The notes below the pieces were generated by a model. The model had not been told where the DNA came from, did no database searches, and worked only from the letters and a program-made list of their open reading frames with translations. The translations under genes and the position numbers were made by a program. Positions 40,073 through 48,836 of a stretch of 57,079 bases of DNA are shown one piece after another (the first letter of the stretch is position 1; every line of letters starts with the position of its first letter). This DNA comes from an uncultured Chlorobiaceae bacterium (lineage in GTDB: Bacteria; Bacteroidota; Chlorobiia; Chlorobiales; Chlorobiaceae): positions 1 through 57,079 of the forward strand of contig CAJAIK010000016.1 in assembly GCA_903939765.1 (NCBI GenBank), written 5' to 3'.

Positions 40073-40291
40073 ATGTCTAAAGTTTGTTTACTGACCGGCA
40101 AGAGACCCATATACGGCAATACGGTATCCCACGCGAACAACCACGTCCGCACCCGTTTTGAGCCAAACCTTCACACCAAAAGAATCTGGATCGAAGAGGA
40201 AAAGCGGTTTGTAAAGGTCAAGCTTTCAGCAAAAGCAATGAAAATTATTGCTAAAACCGGCACAGCCGCGCTCGCAAAACTGCTGAAGTAA
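40073..40291 (+). CDS. rpmB: 50S ribosomal protein L28
   Basis: A 72-residue L28. The N-terminus [23 protein letters not shown] and [32 protein letters not shown] are the family core. The start is the ATG at 40073, which gives the standard N-terminus; a longer frame upstream is not used in the family. It stands alone, without rpmG, and ends ahead of a good terminator. Confidence 0.96.
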   Translation: MSKVCLLTGKRPIYGNTVSHANNHVRTRFEPNLHTKRIWIEEEKRFVKVKLSAKAMKIIAKTGTAALAKLLK

Positions 40292-40340
40292 GGTTTCGGC
40301 AACAGCACAGCATAAAAAGATTTTTCACTATCTTGCAAAG

Positions 40341-40372
40341 GCTCAACCATACAACCGGTTGAGCTTTTTTTT
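40341..40372 (+). terminator. Rho-independent terminator after rpmB
   Basis: GCTCAACC (40341-40348) and GGTTGAGC (40357-40364) form an 8-bp stem followed by a run of T (40365-40372). It is 14 bp before the rnhA start, so rnhA message must begin at or within this region. Confidence 0.88.
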
Positions 40373-40385
40373 GTTTTTTTGAAGG

Positions 40386-40826
40386 ATGGAAAAAAAGATC
40401 ATTATTTACACCGACGGCGCATGCAGCGGCAATCCCGGTCCCGGCGGATGGGGTGCACTCTTGATGTATGGCCCTTCAGTCCGGGAAATATCGGGCTACT
40501 CACCAGCCACGACCAATAACCGCATGGAACTCAGTGCGGCAATAGAGGCACTCCAGGCACTCAAGGAACCCTGCAAGGTCGATTTATACAGCGATTCAAG
40601 TTACCTCGTCAACGCCATTAACGAAGGGTGGCTGAAACGCTGGACCGTAAATAACTGGAAAACTGCGGCGAAGAAAAATGTTGAGAATATCGACCTCTGG
40701 CAAAAAATCATGAAGTTGCTTACATTGCACACGATAGCCTTCCACAAGGTAAAGGGCCACAGCGACAACCCCTACAACAACCGCTGTGACACACTGGCCC
40801 GTGAGGCCATTAAAAGAAAATCATAA
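40386..40826 (+). CDS. rnhA: Ribonuclease HI
   Basis: RNase HI, 146 residues, cuts RNA in RNA-DNA hybrids, for example Okazaki primers. The catalytic residues appear in [17 protein letters not shown] (first Asp), [10 protein letters not shown] (Glu), [12 protein letters not shown] (second Asp), and the last Asp in [11 protein letters not shown], with the flexible-loop His in [11 protein letters not shown]. All are intact. The basic handle region [18 protein letters not shown] is present. Confidence 0.96.
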   Translation: MEKKIIIYTDGACSGNPGPGGWGALLMYGPSVREISGYSPATTNNRMELSAAIEALQALKEPCKVDLYSDSSYLVNAINEGWLKRWTVNNWKTAAKKNVENIDLWQKIMKLLTLHTIAFHKVKGHSDNPYNNRCDTLAREAIKRKS

Positions 40827-40838
40827 CCAGTTGATCCT

Positions 40839-41885
40839 ATGCCTCGCAACGCCCTGCCAGAAGCAACCGCCGCGACACCTGCAAAACGCTCCCTGAAAAG
40901 AGGGGCCGGACTCCTGCTCTCTATGAGCGTTATCAGTACGGTATGCTTTCTCTTGCTCGTTCTCTGGATAAACTGGCAAAAACCCCGGCTTCAGCCTGAA
41001 CCGCTCAACCGGGAGCTTCGAACAATTATTGATCGCATTCCCGGAAAATCTGATGCCGTGATCTATGTAGGCCTTAAAGATATCCGTGAGAGCCGCCTCT
41101 GGAAAGAGGTTATTCCTGATTCACTGAAGCAGGCACCGCTCTTCAAGCCGCAAGAGCGGCTCGCCTCGCTCATGAAGGTGGCAAAAATCAACCCATCTCT
41201 GGACATCGACACCCTGTTGATCAGTTTCAAGCGTCACGGGTACAAAGAGCAGAACTTTCTTGCTGTCGCCTGGGGGAACTCTTTTTCAAAAAAGCTTCCG
41301 GCATCATTTCTCAGAACCCGCAGTACGGCTGTTGAGCAAATCGGCGGCCAGCAATGCTACGCACTCGACAGCACGCTCTGGCTCTGCCCGCTCGGAGCAA
41401 GGCAGATAGCGGTGACGAACAACAAAAAAATGCTTGAAGGGTTTCTTGTCCCGACCGGGAGTTTTTATCAAAGGGATTTGCTCACCGCTCGGCTTATCAA
41501 CAAGGCCGTCTACAAATCGCACCTCTGGTTTGCCCTGCCCTCCGCCGCATGGACCTCCGGAGCGCTGCAAAGCCTCACTTCTGCAAACCGGGATATGAAA
41601 TCTCTCGGAAACCTCAACCGTATCAAGCACCTTGCCCTCTCCGTGAAATTCAACGACGGAATCACGGCCCAAAGTGAATGGGTCTATAACTCCCCCCAGA
41701 CAGCCTGGTTTGCCTCAACATTTCTCTGGGGTGCTGTCAGGCTTTCAGAACTCTCCGGCACAAGAACAAGCGAGTCGACAAGACAACTGCTCAAAAAAAT
41801 CGGGATCCAGCAAAATCTTGAATCGGTGATGATTCACGCTGACCTTCCCCTCGAGTTTTTTCAGGCTGCCAAACAAAAAAAATAG
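40839..41885 (+). CDS. Membrane-anchored protein of unknown function, 348 aa
   Basis: I do not recognise the family with confidence. A basic N-terminus is followed by one membrane helix (about residues 24-46, LLLSMSVISTVCFLLLVLWIN). The remainder is a large exported domain with repeated hydrophobic strands, reminiscent of DUF3352-type proteins that contain two similar lobes. No catalytic motif is evident. It begins 12 bp after rnhA and is probably co-transcribed with it. Anchored, periplasm-facing placement is inferred from the single helix and positive-inside residues. Confidence 0.6.
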   Translation: MPRNALPEATAATPAKRSLKRGAGLLLSMSVISTVCFLLLVLWINWQKPRLQPEPLNRELRTIIDRIPGKSDAVIYVGLKDIRESRLWKEVIPDSLKQAPLFKPQERLASLMKVAKINPSLDIDTLLISFKRHGYKEQNFLAVAWGNSFSKKLPASFLRTRSTAVEQIGGQQCYALDSTLWLCPLGARQIAVTNNKKMLEGFLVPTGSFYQRDLLTARLINKAVYKSHLWFALPSAAWTSGALQSLTSANRDMKSLGNLNRIKHLALSVKFNDGITAQSEWVYNSPQTAWFASTFLWGAVRLSELSGTRTSESTRQLLKKIGIQQNLESVMIHADLPLEFFQAAKQKK

Positions 41886-41936
41886 GCAAAAGTTGGATAC
41901 TCCTGAAGAGTTCTACACCCGCTCTTCATGCCGCTC

Positions 41937-42965
41937 TCAGTCGCGCAAAAAAACGAGTTTCCCTTTTTTCCAGAGCACACGCAACTGGCGGCCAGCCATG
42001 ACCATTTTGCCAGGCTGACTGCCAAGAAGATCGACCAGCTTCTGAAGCGTTTGACCGTCTACCGGCGCATCCATATCACGTAACGCCCTCTTGAAAAGCT
42101 CTTTCTGCTCAAAAGCCGTAAGCCGCTTCAGAGCTTCGACATCAAGCTTCCCGTCAACAAGAGAGAGCCCTGGCTCCCGTTCACACAGATTTTCAAAATA
42201 GAGCTCAAGAAACTCTTCAAGCTCCCCGGCCTGCTCCGAAACTCTCTGGAGTGATGGCATCAATTTATGGGCAAACCGCTCCTCAATCAGCGGAATAACA
42301 CGATTCCTGATAAAATTGCGGTCATAGTCACAGGCAAAATTGCTCAAATCACTCCGGCTCGCAATCCCCTTCTCATTCAGGTAGCCGACAATATCCGCTT
42401 TATGAAACAGCAGCATGGGGCGAATGATTTTACCGTTGCGCGCCCTGATTCCCCTCAGCCCAGGGAGGGAGACTCCCCTGAAAAGATTAAAAAGAATGGT
42501 CTCGGCATTATCGTTGACATGATGACCGGTAGCAATTTTTGTGAATCCTTTTTGGGCCATCACCTGCTCAAAAAAAGTATAACGCAATATCCGTGCCGTC
42601 TCCTCCACCGATTTTTTCAACTCACCGGCAACGCGCAAGGTATCAAAGCGCTCGACAAAGCACTCCAGACCAAGCAACTGGCAATGATCGCGCACAAACG
42701 ATTCATCCCGATCGCTCTCATCGCCACGGAGCTGAAAATTGCAATGAGCCACCGCAAGCACGGTTTGCAGAAGAGGCCTTGTTGCACAAAAGAGTGAAAG
42801 CATGGCCATCGAATCCGGCCCTCCGGAAAGAGCAACGAGAACCTTCTCCCCCTCATCAACCAGCCGCCTTGAGCGGAGCTGACCGAGAAACTTTTTTTCT
42901 AACGCATTCACCCGTTTCACCGCATGTAATCCTGTTTCACCGCCAACAACTTGGCCCTCTTTCAC
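41937..42965 (-). CDS. tilS: tRNA(Ile)-lysidine synthase
   Basis: TilS, 342 residues, converts the wobble cytidine of the AUA-reading tRNA(Ile) to lysidine. The PP-loop ATP motif ALSGGPDSMAML is at about residues 44-55. AHCNFQLRGDESDRDE, TGHHVNDNAETILFNLFRG, and RPMLLFHKADIVGYLNEKGI with the DLSNFACDYDRNFIRN segment are diagnostic. The C-terminal domain is short, as in smaller TilS types. About 160 bp separate its start from the divergent psd gene. Confidence 0.94.
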   Translation of the reverse strand: MKEGQVVGGETGLHAVKRVNALEKKFLGQLRSRRLVDEGEKVLVALSGGPDSMAMLSLFCATRPLLQTVLAVAHCNFQLRGDESDRDESFVRDHCQLLGLECFVERFDTLRVAGELKKSVEETARILRYTFFEQVMAQKGFTKIATGHHVNDNAETILFNLFRGVSLPGLRGIRARNGKIIRPMLLFHKADIVGYLNEKGIASRSDLSNFACDYDRNFIRNRVIPLIEERFAHKLMPSLQRVSEQAGELEEFLELYFENLCEREPGLSLVDGKLDVEALKRLTAFEQKELFKRALRDMDAPVDGQTLQKLVDLLGSQPGKMVMAGRQLRVLWKKGKLVFLRD

Positions 42966-43128
42966 CCTCTATAGCTTCTTTCATATTAAAAATGACCTGC
43001 AAAAAGAGCTCTTCTGCCGGAGAATTGCAAAATAAAGCGAAAAAAAACTACAAGTTTTATTTCAAGTTAAAGATAAATAATTATCATACGGGAGCTTATC
43101 ATAAAATAACCGGCAAGAGACAAAAAAG

Positions 43129-43767
43129 ATGTTTACTTCCTACGGCTACAGCACCATGATAAAAGTGCTTCTTCTCTGCATGGGCGTAAGTGCTGCTGCA
43201 ATGATTTTTCCTTTGGGGGTTGAAATAGCACTGCTCTTGATGGCCGCCGCCCTGCTCCTCTTCACCCTCTGTTTTTTTCGCGACCCGAAACGAACGGCTC
43301 CCGATGAAAAGAGAATCATTCTGGCACCGGCTGACGGCAAAATAGTGCTTGTCGAAAAACAGGCCGAAAACAGTTCCGGCAAATCATCAACACTGGTCAG
43401 TACCTTCATGTCACCCTTCAACGTTCACGTCAACCGCATACCGCTCAGCGGCAAAGTGACTCACCTGCGCTACCGCACCGGCCAGTTCCTCATGGCTTTT
43501 GACCCCAAGAGCACGGAGAGCAATGAAAGAATGGAAATCGCCATCAACAATGGGGAGATAGAGGTGCGCTTCAGCCAGGTCTCCGGTTTTCTGGCAAGAA
43601 GAATTGTCTGTCAACTGCAAAAGGGTGAAAACGTTACCATCGGCAAACGGTTCGGTATGATCAAGTTTGGTTCAAGGGTAGATCTTATCCTGCCCCCGTC
43701 AGCGACCGTACTGGTTGAGCCCGGCCAGAGAACCCGCGCAGGAGAAACCATCCTCGCCCGCTATTGA
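43129..43767 (+). CDS. psd: Phosphatidylserine decarboxylase, short type
   Basis: A 212-residue pro-enzyme of the short PSD family, which makes phosphatidylethanolamine from phosphatidylserine. Two N-terminal membrane helices (about 10-45) precede the core [24 protein letters not shown]. The second core segment is [20 protein letters not shown], followed by [14 protein letters not shown]. The Gly-Ser pair in FGSR is the expected self-cleavage site that yields the pyruvoyl group. The pssA partner is not next to it. The usual length for this type is about 210-220 residues. Confidence 0.92.
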   Translation: MFTSYGYSTMIKVLLLCMGVSAAAMIFPLGVEIALLLMAAALLLFTLCFFRDPKRTAPDEKRIILAPADGKIVLVEKQAENSSGKSSTLVSTFMSPFNVHVNRIPLSGKVTHLRYRTGQFLMAFDPKSTESNERMEIAINNGEIEVRFSQVSGFLARRIVCQLQKGENVTIGKRFGMIKFGSRVDLILPPSATVLVEPGQRTRAGETILARY

Positions 43768-43796
43768 GCAAGAGAGCCCGGCTGGGTTTATAAAAG

Positions 43797-43827
43797 TTGG
43801 TTTCGGAATGCATATTGCTTATATAAT
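43797..43827 (+). promoter_or_regulatory. Putative promoter of tatA
   Basis: TATAAT at 43822-43827 is a perfect -10 box, 49 bp before the tatA start. A TTGGTT at 43797-43802 lies 19 nt upstream, which is long; TTTCGG at 43801 with 15 nt is the alternative. Confidence 0.4.
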
Positions 43828-43876
43828 TGGCAGAAGGAGCTGTTTTTATGAATGTAAATTCCGTGGAGGAATCCCG

Positions 43877-44086
43877 ATGTTTGGATTAGGTGGACAGGAA
43901 CTTATCCTTATTCTGCTGATCATTCTTCTGTTGTTCGGCGCAAAAAAACTCCCGGAGCTTGCAAGAGGGCTTGGGAAAGGAATAAAAGAGTTCAAAAAAG
44001 CACAGAATGATATGGAGGAGGAGTTTAAATCGGCCGCAGATGAAACACCAAAAAAGGAGAAGTCTCCCTCTTCAACGCAAAGTTAA
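43877..44086 (+). CDS. tatA: Twin-arginine translocase subunit TatA
   Basis: A 69-residue TatA/TatE protein. It has the N-terminal [21 protein letters not shown] helix, the conserved FG hinge with [21 protein letters not shown] amphipathic helix, and a charged tail. The start is the ATG at 43877, preceded by GGAGG; a longer frame upstream is not family-like. tatC and tatB are not in the window. recN starts 18 bp downstream. Confidence 0.95.
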   Translation: MFGLGGQELILILLIILLLFGAKKLPELARGLGKGIKEFKKAQNDMEEEFKSAADETPKKEKSPSSTQS

Positions 44087-44104
44087 AGTGTGCGATATCC
44101 GGCC

Positions 44105-45808
44105 ATGCTTTACAGCCTCTACATCAAAAATTTTGCCCTGATTCAGGAACTCACGGTTGAGTTCAGCCCTCAATTGACCATCATCACCGGTGAGACCGGC
44201 GCAGGGAAATCAATTCTTGTCGGAGCACTGAGTCTTGTACTTGGTGAGAGGGCAAGCAGCGATCTGGTACGGTCAGGTACCAACAAGGCTGTTATCGAAG
44301 CCCTCCTGAAAAATGTGGACACTGAAAAAATCGACACCCTGCTCTCTGCGGCGAATATTGAACCGGTGCCGGAACTCATTATCCGAAGGGAGCTCTCCTC
44401 AAGCGGTCAATCGCGCTGCTTCATCAACGATACTCCCTGCACGGCCGCGCTGCTGAAACAGGTTGGAGAACTGCTGATTGACCTGCACGGCCAGCATGAT
44501 CACCAGCTCCTGCTTCGGGCCGACACGCATGAAACCCTGCTTGATGAGTATGGAGGAACCAACCCGGAAGTGAGCGCCTACAGGGCTTCCTGGTCAAAGC
44601 TCCAGAATCTTCAGCAGCAATTGAACCAGTTGAAAAAAGAGGCCGCTGAAATCCGCGACAAAAAAGAGATCCTCGATTTTCAGCTCAACGAACTGAGCGC
44701 CCTTGACCTTACCAGCGGCGAAGAGGAGGCAAACGAAACCGAGATAACCCTGCTCGAAAACGCCGAAACCCTTTTCACTCTCAGCACTGCGCTCAGCGAG
44801 CTGCTCTATAACAGCGAGCATTCGGTATACTCTTCAATCAGCACTGCGCTCCACACCCTCGAGAAAATTGCCGTCATTGACAAACGGTTTGCCGCGCACC
44901 TTGAAGAGACACGAACCGCAAAAAGCATTGTCGATGAACTTGCCCGCTTCAGCCGAAGCTATTCGTCGGATATTGATTTCAATCCCGTCAGGCTCGAATC
45001 ACTGCGTGAACGCCAGCTCCTGCTCCAGCGCATCGCCAAAAAATATGGCCGCTCGCTGCCGGAACTGATTGCGCTGCGCAACCAGCTTGAAGAGCGGATT
45101 GCCCTTGAAGACAATCTTGAAGAGGAGGTTGAGCGCATTGAGCAAATAATCATCACCGGGAAAACAGAGCTCTCACTCTGTGCCTCGGAACTCTCCGGCA
45201 AGCGCCAGGAGGCTGCACGCCTCCTTGAGGGCGTCATTCAGGGCCACCTTGCTCTTCTCGGCATACCGAACGCCACCTTCATCGTCAGCATGAGCCATGA
45301 AGAGCAGAGTGAGGGCGAAATATGCGTCGAAGGGAAATCGTTCGCCGCCTTGCCGAACGGATTCGACCGGATTGAGTTCCTTATTTCCACCAACCCTGGA
45401 GAAAAGCCAAAACCTCTCGTCAAAGTGGCGTCAGGTGGCGAAATTTCAAGAGTGATGCTCGCCATGAAAAGCGCACTGGCTGAGTCGGCTGAACTGCCGA
45501 TTCTCATTTTTGATGAAATCGATACCGGCATCAGCGGCAGGGTTGCAGAGGCGGTCGGTAAAAGCCTCAAAAGCCTCTCACGCCTCCACCAGATCATTGC
45601 CATCACCCACCTGCCGCAAATCGCAGCAATGGCCGACCTGCATCTCCAGGTACAAAAATCCGTTCAGGATGAGAGAACCGTGACGGAAGTGACCATCCTT
45701 GACCACGAAAGCCGCCTGCAAGCCATAGCCCAGCTCATCAGTGGCAAAAGCATCTCCTCCTCATCGCTCCATCACGCAGCCGAACTGATTGCCGGTGCAG
45801 CCAACTGA
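44105..45808 (+). CDS. recN: DNA repair protein RecN
   Basis: RecN, 567 residues, an SMC-like ATPase for double-strand break repair. Walker A is ITGETGAGKSILVGAL (about 27-42). A central coiled coil (about 150-345) contains long LxxLxxQLNQLKKEAAEI stretches. The C-terminal lobe has KVASGGEISRVMLAMKSAL, Walker B ILIFDEIDTGISGRVAEAV, and ITHLPQIAAMADLH. I start at the ATG at 44105 (LYSLYIKNFALIQEL), five codons inside a GTG alternative. Confidence 0.95.
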   Translation: MLYSLYIKNFALIQELTVEFSPQLTIITGETGAGKSILVGALSLVLGERASSDLVRSGTNKAVIEALLKNVDTEKIDTLLSAANIEPVPELIIRRELSSSGQSRCFINDTPCTAALLKQVGELLIDLHGQHDHQLLLRADTHETLLDEYGGTNPEVSAYRASWSKLQNLQQQLNQLKKEAAEIRDKKEILDFQLNELSALDLTSGEEEANETEITLLENAETLFTLSTALSELLYNSEHSVYSSISTALHTLEKIAVIDKRFAAHLEETRTAKSIVDELARFSRSYSSDIDFNPVRLESLRERQLLLQRIAKKYGRSLPELIALRNQLEERIALEDNLEEEVERIEQIIITGKTELSLCASELSGKRQEAARLLEGVIQGHLALLGIPNATFIVSMSHEEQSEGEICVEGKSFAALPNGFDRIEFLISTNPGEKPKPLVKVASGGEISRVMLAMKSALAESAELPILIFDEIDTGISGRVAEAVGKSLKSLSRLHQIIAITHLPQIAAMADLHLQVQKSVQDERTVTEVTILDHESRLQAIAQLISGKSISSSSLHHAAELIAGAAN

Positions 45809-45952
45809 AGCGTCACTGGTGAAGGGATATTTGACAGGCCTCGATCTTTTTGGCTAATCGACTGGTAACTGACTACCGCAATACCGAAGTGCAAGGCTCA
45901 TCCATTTTTTTTATCTTCCCAAAAAGCTCAAGAACAGAATAACAGGAGAGAG

Positions 45953-46474
45953 ATGCCAAAACTGAAAGCGAAGGGGTTACAATGGCTGAAAGGGTTTCAT
46001 CTGCTTGCGGTTTCCTGCTGGATCGGGGGTGCAGTATCGCTGATATCGCTCTATTTTTTGAAAGCCGGTATTGCTGATGGACGCGTTTTATACGGAATCA
46101 ACCAGAGCCTTCATCATGTTGACATGTCGATTGTCGTCGTACCCGGTGCCGTTGGATGCCTGCTTACCGGGCTCGCCTACTCACTGTTCAGTAACTGGGG
46201 CTTCTTCAAGCACACCTGGCTGACTGTCAAGTGGATAGTGACCATCTCAGCCATAGTGTTTGGGACATTTTTTCTTGGCCCCTGGGAAAGCACAATGATG
46301 GAAATTTCCGGAAAACTCGGCATGGCATCGCTGGGCAATGCCGCCTACCTCTACAACCAGAAGATGAATCTCTTTTTCGGGACTCTTCAGGTCGTGCTCT
46401 TGATGATCACCCTCTTTATCTCCATCTTCAAACCCTGGAGGGCGAAAAAAAAGAGCGCGTCAAAGGCTGACTGA
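45953..46474 (+). CDS. Integral membrane protein, DUF2269-like
   Basis: A 173-residue protein with four predicted membrane helices (about 10-35, 58-80, 90-115 and 138-160). The WLKGFHLLAVSCWIGGAVSLISLYF opening, with a His in the first helix and HHVDMSIVVVPGAVGCLLTGLAYSLFSNWGF after it, resembles DUF2269 and other small four-helix heme-type membrane proteins. His16 and His54 or His55 could be heme ligands, but this is speculative. It lies 144 bp after recN, before the accessory island. Confidence 0.6.
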   Translation: MPKLKAKGLQWLKGFHLLAVSCWIGGAVSLISLYFLKAGIADGRVLYGINQSLHHVDMSIVVVPGAVGCLLTGLAYSLFSNWGFFKHTWLTVKWIVTISAIVFGTFFLGPWESTMMEISGKLGMASLGNAAYLYNQKMNLFFGTLQVVLLMITLFISIFKPWRAKKKSASKAD

Positions 46475-46565
46475 ACTCTTTTTGTAAAAGATCGTTACAG
46501 AAATCACTTCACCTGCTTTGGCTTCGGGCAACTCTTTGGCTCTGGAGAAGGGCTTTGAAAGCATG

Positions 46566-46578
46566 TACAAACTTTGTA
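46566..46578. promoter_or_regulatory. Palindrome, possible antitoxin operator
   Basis: TACAAACTTTGTA is a perfect palindrome around a central C, 34 bp upstream of the ribbon-helix-helix gene. RHH antitoxins usually bind such short palindromes to repress their own operon. Confidence 0.45.
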
Positions 46579-46612
46579 TGTTTCTTGATTGATAACGTAT
46601 AAAAAAATTATT

Positions 46613-46864
46613 ATGAGCACTGTTACCGTAAACGTCTCTTTTCAGGACTCATTGCTGAATGAAATTGACAAAACAGCCAAAAAGGAGTATCGAAGCCGTT
46701 CAGAATTGATAAGGGAGGCTGCGAGACTTTATATCCAGCGCCAGAGTCAGTGGAATGATCTGTTTCAGCTTGGCGATACGGTAGCCCGGAAGCAGCAGTT
46801 GACAGAGCATGATGTTGTAGCGGAGATTGCGGCTCTCCGTACAGCAAAAACCAAGTTGTCGTGA
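46613..46864 (+). CDS. Ribbon-helix-helix antitoxin
   Basis: An 83-residue CopG/RHH-family protein. The N-terminal strand VTVNVSFQDSLLNEIDKTAKKEYRSRSELIREAARLYIQRQ is the complete RHH DNA-binding unit. The C-terminal half is a charged helix likely to wrap the toxin. I start at the ATG at 46613, eight codons inside the longest frame, because RHH proteins begin close to the strand. Its stop overlaps the toxin GTG start by 4 bp. It should neutralise the toxin and repress the operon. Confidence 0.85.
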   Translation: MSTVTVNVSFQDSLLNEIDKTAKKEYRSRSELIREAARLYIQRQSQWNDLFQLGDTVARKQQLTEHDVVAEIAALRTAKTKLS

Positions 46865-47262
46865 AAATTGTATGCGATACCAATGTCCTTGTTTCCGGCA
46901 TTCTCTTCGGTGGAAATCCAAGGGAAATCTTGCGACTTTGTTCTGCTGGCAAGGTGATCAACTTCATCTCTCCTGAAATGATGCTGGAGGTGGTAGATGT
47001 TCTGCAACGACCAAAGTTTGGTCTGCTTCCTGAACAGGTTTACCGGATTTTAGGGCTCTTCATGGACACATTTACCTTGATTACTCCACTCATTTCAGTT
47101 CATGACATCACTGCTGATCCCGATGATAACAGGATTCTTGAGGCGGCTTATACTGCTGAGGCAGAGGTAATTGTTTCTGGTGACAACCATTTGCTTGAGC
47201 TGCTCTCATGGAGGGGTATTGCGGTTCTTGCTCCTGCTGATTTTCTGAAAAGATGGTTATGA
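46861..47262 (+). CDS. PIN-domain ribonuclease toxin
   Basis: A 133-residue PIN-domain protein of the COG1569 type. Catalytic acidic residues appear in VCDTNVLVSGILF (Asp6), SPEMMLEVVDVLQRPKF (Glu), ADPDDNRILEAA (Asp pair) and the distal VSGDNHLLEL (Asp). It should be a metal-dependent RNase inhibited by the RHH antitoxin. It starts with GTG overlapping the antitoxin stop (GTGA), the usual coupling. Confidence 0.85.
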   Translation: MKIVCDTNVLVSGILFGGNPREILRLCSAGKVINFISPEMMLEVVDVLQRPKFGLLPEQVYRILGLFMDTFTLITPLISVHDITADPDDNRILEAAYTAEAEVIVSGDNHLLELLSWRGIAVLAPADFLKRWL

Positions 47263-47321
47263 GAGGAGATTCCAAACAAGGGTATAACCGCATTTTTTGT
47301 TCGTAGATTAAAGGGAAAGAG

Positions 47322-47522
47322 ATGAAAATTACTGTTGACAAGGCAACTGATTCGCTTTGTTTTTGGCTTGACGAAAAGAAAATAGTCGAATCTGAAGAAA
47401 TCAGGCCGGGTGTGATTCTTGATTATGATGAAAACAATGTCGTTATAGGCGTAGAGTTTCTCAACGTCTCGTCAAGAAAAACAAAAGAGGATTTATCCAA
47501 CATGCAGTTTCAGACAGCGTAA
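47322..47522 (+). CDS. DUF2283-family protein
   Basis: A 66-residue DUF2283 protein. The pattern MKITVDKATDSLCFWL, then SEEIRPGVILDYDENNVVIGVEFLNVS, is characteristic. DUF2283 genes are often found near toxin genes and suspected to be antitoxins, although no mechanism is established. It lies 59 bp after the PIN gene and may belong to the same mobile module. Confidence 0.8.
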   Translation: MKITVDKATDSLCFWLDEKKIVESEEIRPGVILDYDENNVVIGVEFLNVSSRKTKEDLSNMQFQTA

Positions 47523-47534
47523 GAATCAGGCATA

Positions 47535-47597
47535 AAAAAAGAGTGCCCACAGCCTTCGAAGAGGCTATCCGGCTCTCTTCTACCAACAGCAGGCACC
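47535..47597 (-). terminator. Possible terminator of the DGR transcript
   Basis: Reading the minus strand, GTGCC (47597-47593) and GGCAC (47548-47544) can close a long stem. It encloses AGCCTCTTCGAAGGCT, and a run of T follows (47541-47535). It lies 86 bp beyond the TR and would end an RT-TR transcript. The outer pairing is short, so the call is tentative. Confidence 0.35.
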
Positions 47598-47665
47598 CGG
47601 TCAATGGACTTTTTGCCCTTGCCACTTACAGGGTCAGGGTCATCAATCTGTTCAACGGCAGCCAT

Positions 47666-47683
47666 CCGGCTTTACTCTTGAGC
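47666..47683. repeat. 18-nt inverted repeat, TR-side copy
   Basis: CCGGCTTTACTCTTGAGC abuts the TR 3' end. Its exact reverse complement is at 49424-49441, just beyond the VR. The similarity extends imperfectly a further ~10 nt (CTGCC block on both sides). It is not part of the TR/VR alignment. Confidence 0.9.
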
Positions 47684-47814
47684 TACGGGACGAACACAAG
47701 GCGGAAGCCAACGTTGCTGTTACGGTTGCCAGGGGTGTTGTTGTTGCGATAAGCCGACCGGCAATTCTCGGCATTGTTGTTCCAGCTCCCGCCGCGAAGA
47801 ACACGGTTCGAACC
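47683..47814 (-). repeat. DGR template repeat (TR)
   Basis: 132 bp aligned without gaps to the VR at 49460-49591 (offset exactly 1,777). Read on the minus strand, the TR has 11 AAY codons where the VR differs: GSN, W-NNN, AEN, R-NNN, GN, RN and SN. Seventeen of 19 differences replace a TR adenine (a T on the + strand). The other two (47695 and 47698 on the + strand) lie near the 3' end and are synonymous. The TR begins 17 bp after the RT stop codon, so it is downstream of RT in the transcript. It ends at the copy of the target stop codon. Confidence 0.97.
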
Positions 47815-47831
47815 CACGATTGATGCCCTCG

Positions 47832-48836
47832 TTACTCCTTTTCGTCCATTACGGAATTATACACATTTTTTCTGAACTCCACAGCATCAGCATACTCCGT
47901 AAAGGCCACCAAAGGCATGACATGGTTTGCATACTCCTGTTGTGACCATCGACCTGTTTGGAGATAATCGGCATAAAGAACCGATTTCCGGATAAACCTT
48001 TTTTTGCTCTGCTGCGTCATCCGTACCCTGCATGGAAACAACAAATAGCCCAAAAAAGGCAACCCTTTATCGGGGCTGTTCAAACAAAACGGCTTGAACA
48101 AAAGCTTCAACTCTGTTGCCGCAAACTCCTGCAACCGCCCCCCCGCTTCAAGCAAGATATCCCTGTCATTATGCCACAACACCATATCGTCCATATACCG
48201 AACGTACGCCGGTATACACAACTCCTCCTTGATCCAGTGATCGGCCCTCGACAGATAATGATTGGCAAAATACTGGCTTGTCAAATTCCCGATAGGCACA
48301 CTTTTCTGTGCTGTGGTTGTATAGCTGTCAATGATTTTTTCAAACATCACAAGGAGATGTTTTTGGCTGAAAAGTCGGTGCAGTTGTGCCTTCAAAACAA
48401 CATGATCAATGCTCTCAAAATACTTGCGCACATCAAGTTTCAAAAACCATCCGTAGTGGCGGTGGTACGCTCTGGCCGTATCAAGAGCCGCATAGGTGCC
48501 CTTTCCGATACGACTGGCAAAACTGTTTTCGATCTGCTGTTTTTCAAACGCATCGTGACAGACATTCATCAACGCATGATGCAACACCCGCTGTGAAAAT
48601 GGAGCCGCACAAATCAACCGTTTTTTGGGATCGTAGACCGTGAAGTAATGATAGTGCCCCGTTTCGATTGCCCCGGAACGTAGCTGCTGCTGAAGGAGCT
48701 GCAAATTTTCATGCAACCGCTGCCTGTAGGCAATAACTTCCTGATCAAAAACTTTTCCTTTTTGAGCTTTGTAAAAAGCTTCATAGAGGTTGTTGAGATC
48801 AAGTATCTTCTCAAACAGCCGTCCCTGTCGCTTCAT
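47832..48836 (-). CDS. DGR reverse transcriptase
   Basis: A 334-residue reverse transcriptase. RT motifs are in order: [25 protein letters not shown] (motifs 1-2), [14 protein letters not shown] with the first catalytic Asp (134-140), [14 protein letters not shown] (180-192) and [11 protein letters not shown] with the YMDD box (214-217). The IGNLTSQ wording replaces the QGxxxSP of group II intron RTs and is a hallmark of diversity-generating retroelements. There is no maturase or endonuclease domain. I chose the ATG at 48836, overlapping the HRDC gene by 26 bp; a longer frame upstream is the shadow of that gene. The enzyme copies the TR RNA with errors at adenine. Confidence 0.95.
   Translation of the reverse strand: MKRQGRLFEKILDLNNLYEAFYKAQKGKVFDQEVIAYRQRLHENLQLLQQQLRSGAIETGHYHYFTVYDPKKRLICAAPFSQRVLHHALMNVCHDAFEKQQIENSFASRIGKGTYAALDTARAYHRHYGWFLKLDVRKYFESIDHVVLKAQLHRLFSQKHLLVMFEKIIDSYTTTAQKSVPIGNLTSQYFANHYLSRADHWIKEELCIPAYVRYMDDMVLWHNDRDILLEAGGRLQEFAATELKLLFKPFCLNSPDKGLPFLGYLLFPCRVRMTQQSKKRFIRKSVLYADYLQTGRWSQQEYANHVMPLVAFTEYADAVEFRKNVYNSVMDEKE

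Noticed and set aside
47543-47752. Small + strand ORF overlapping the TR
   Set aside because: It is an antisense shadow of the template repeat with no start signal or family match.
47832-48836. RT as a retron or group II intron enzyme
   Set aside because: The IGNLTSQ motif, absence of maturase/endonuclease domains, and the adjacent TR/VR pair identify a DGR RT instead.
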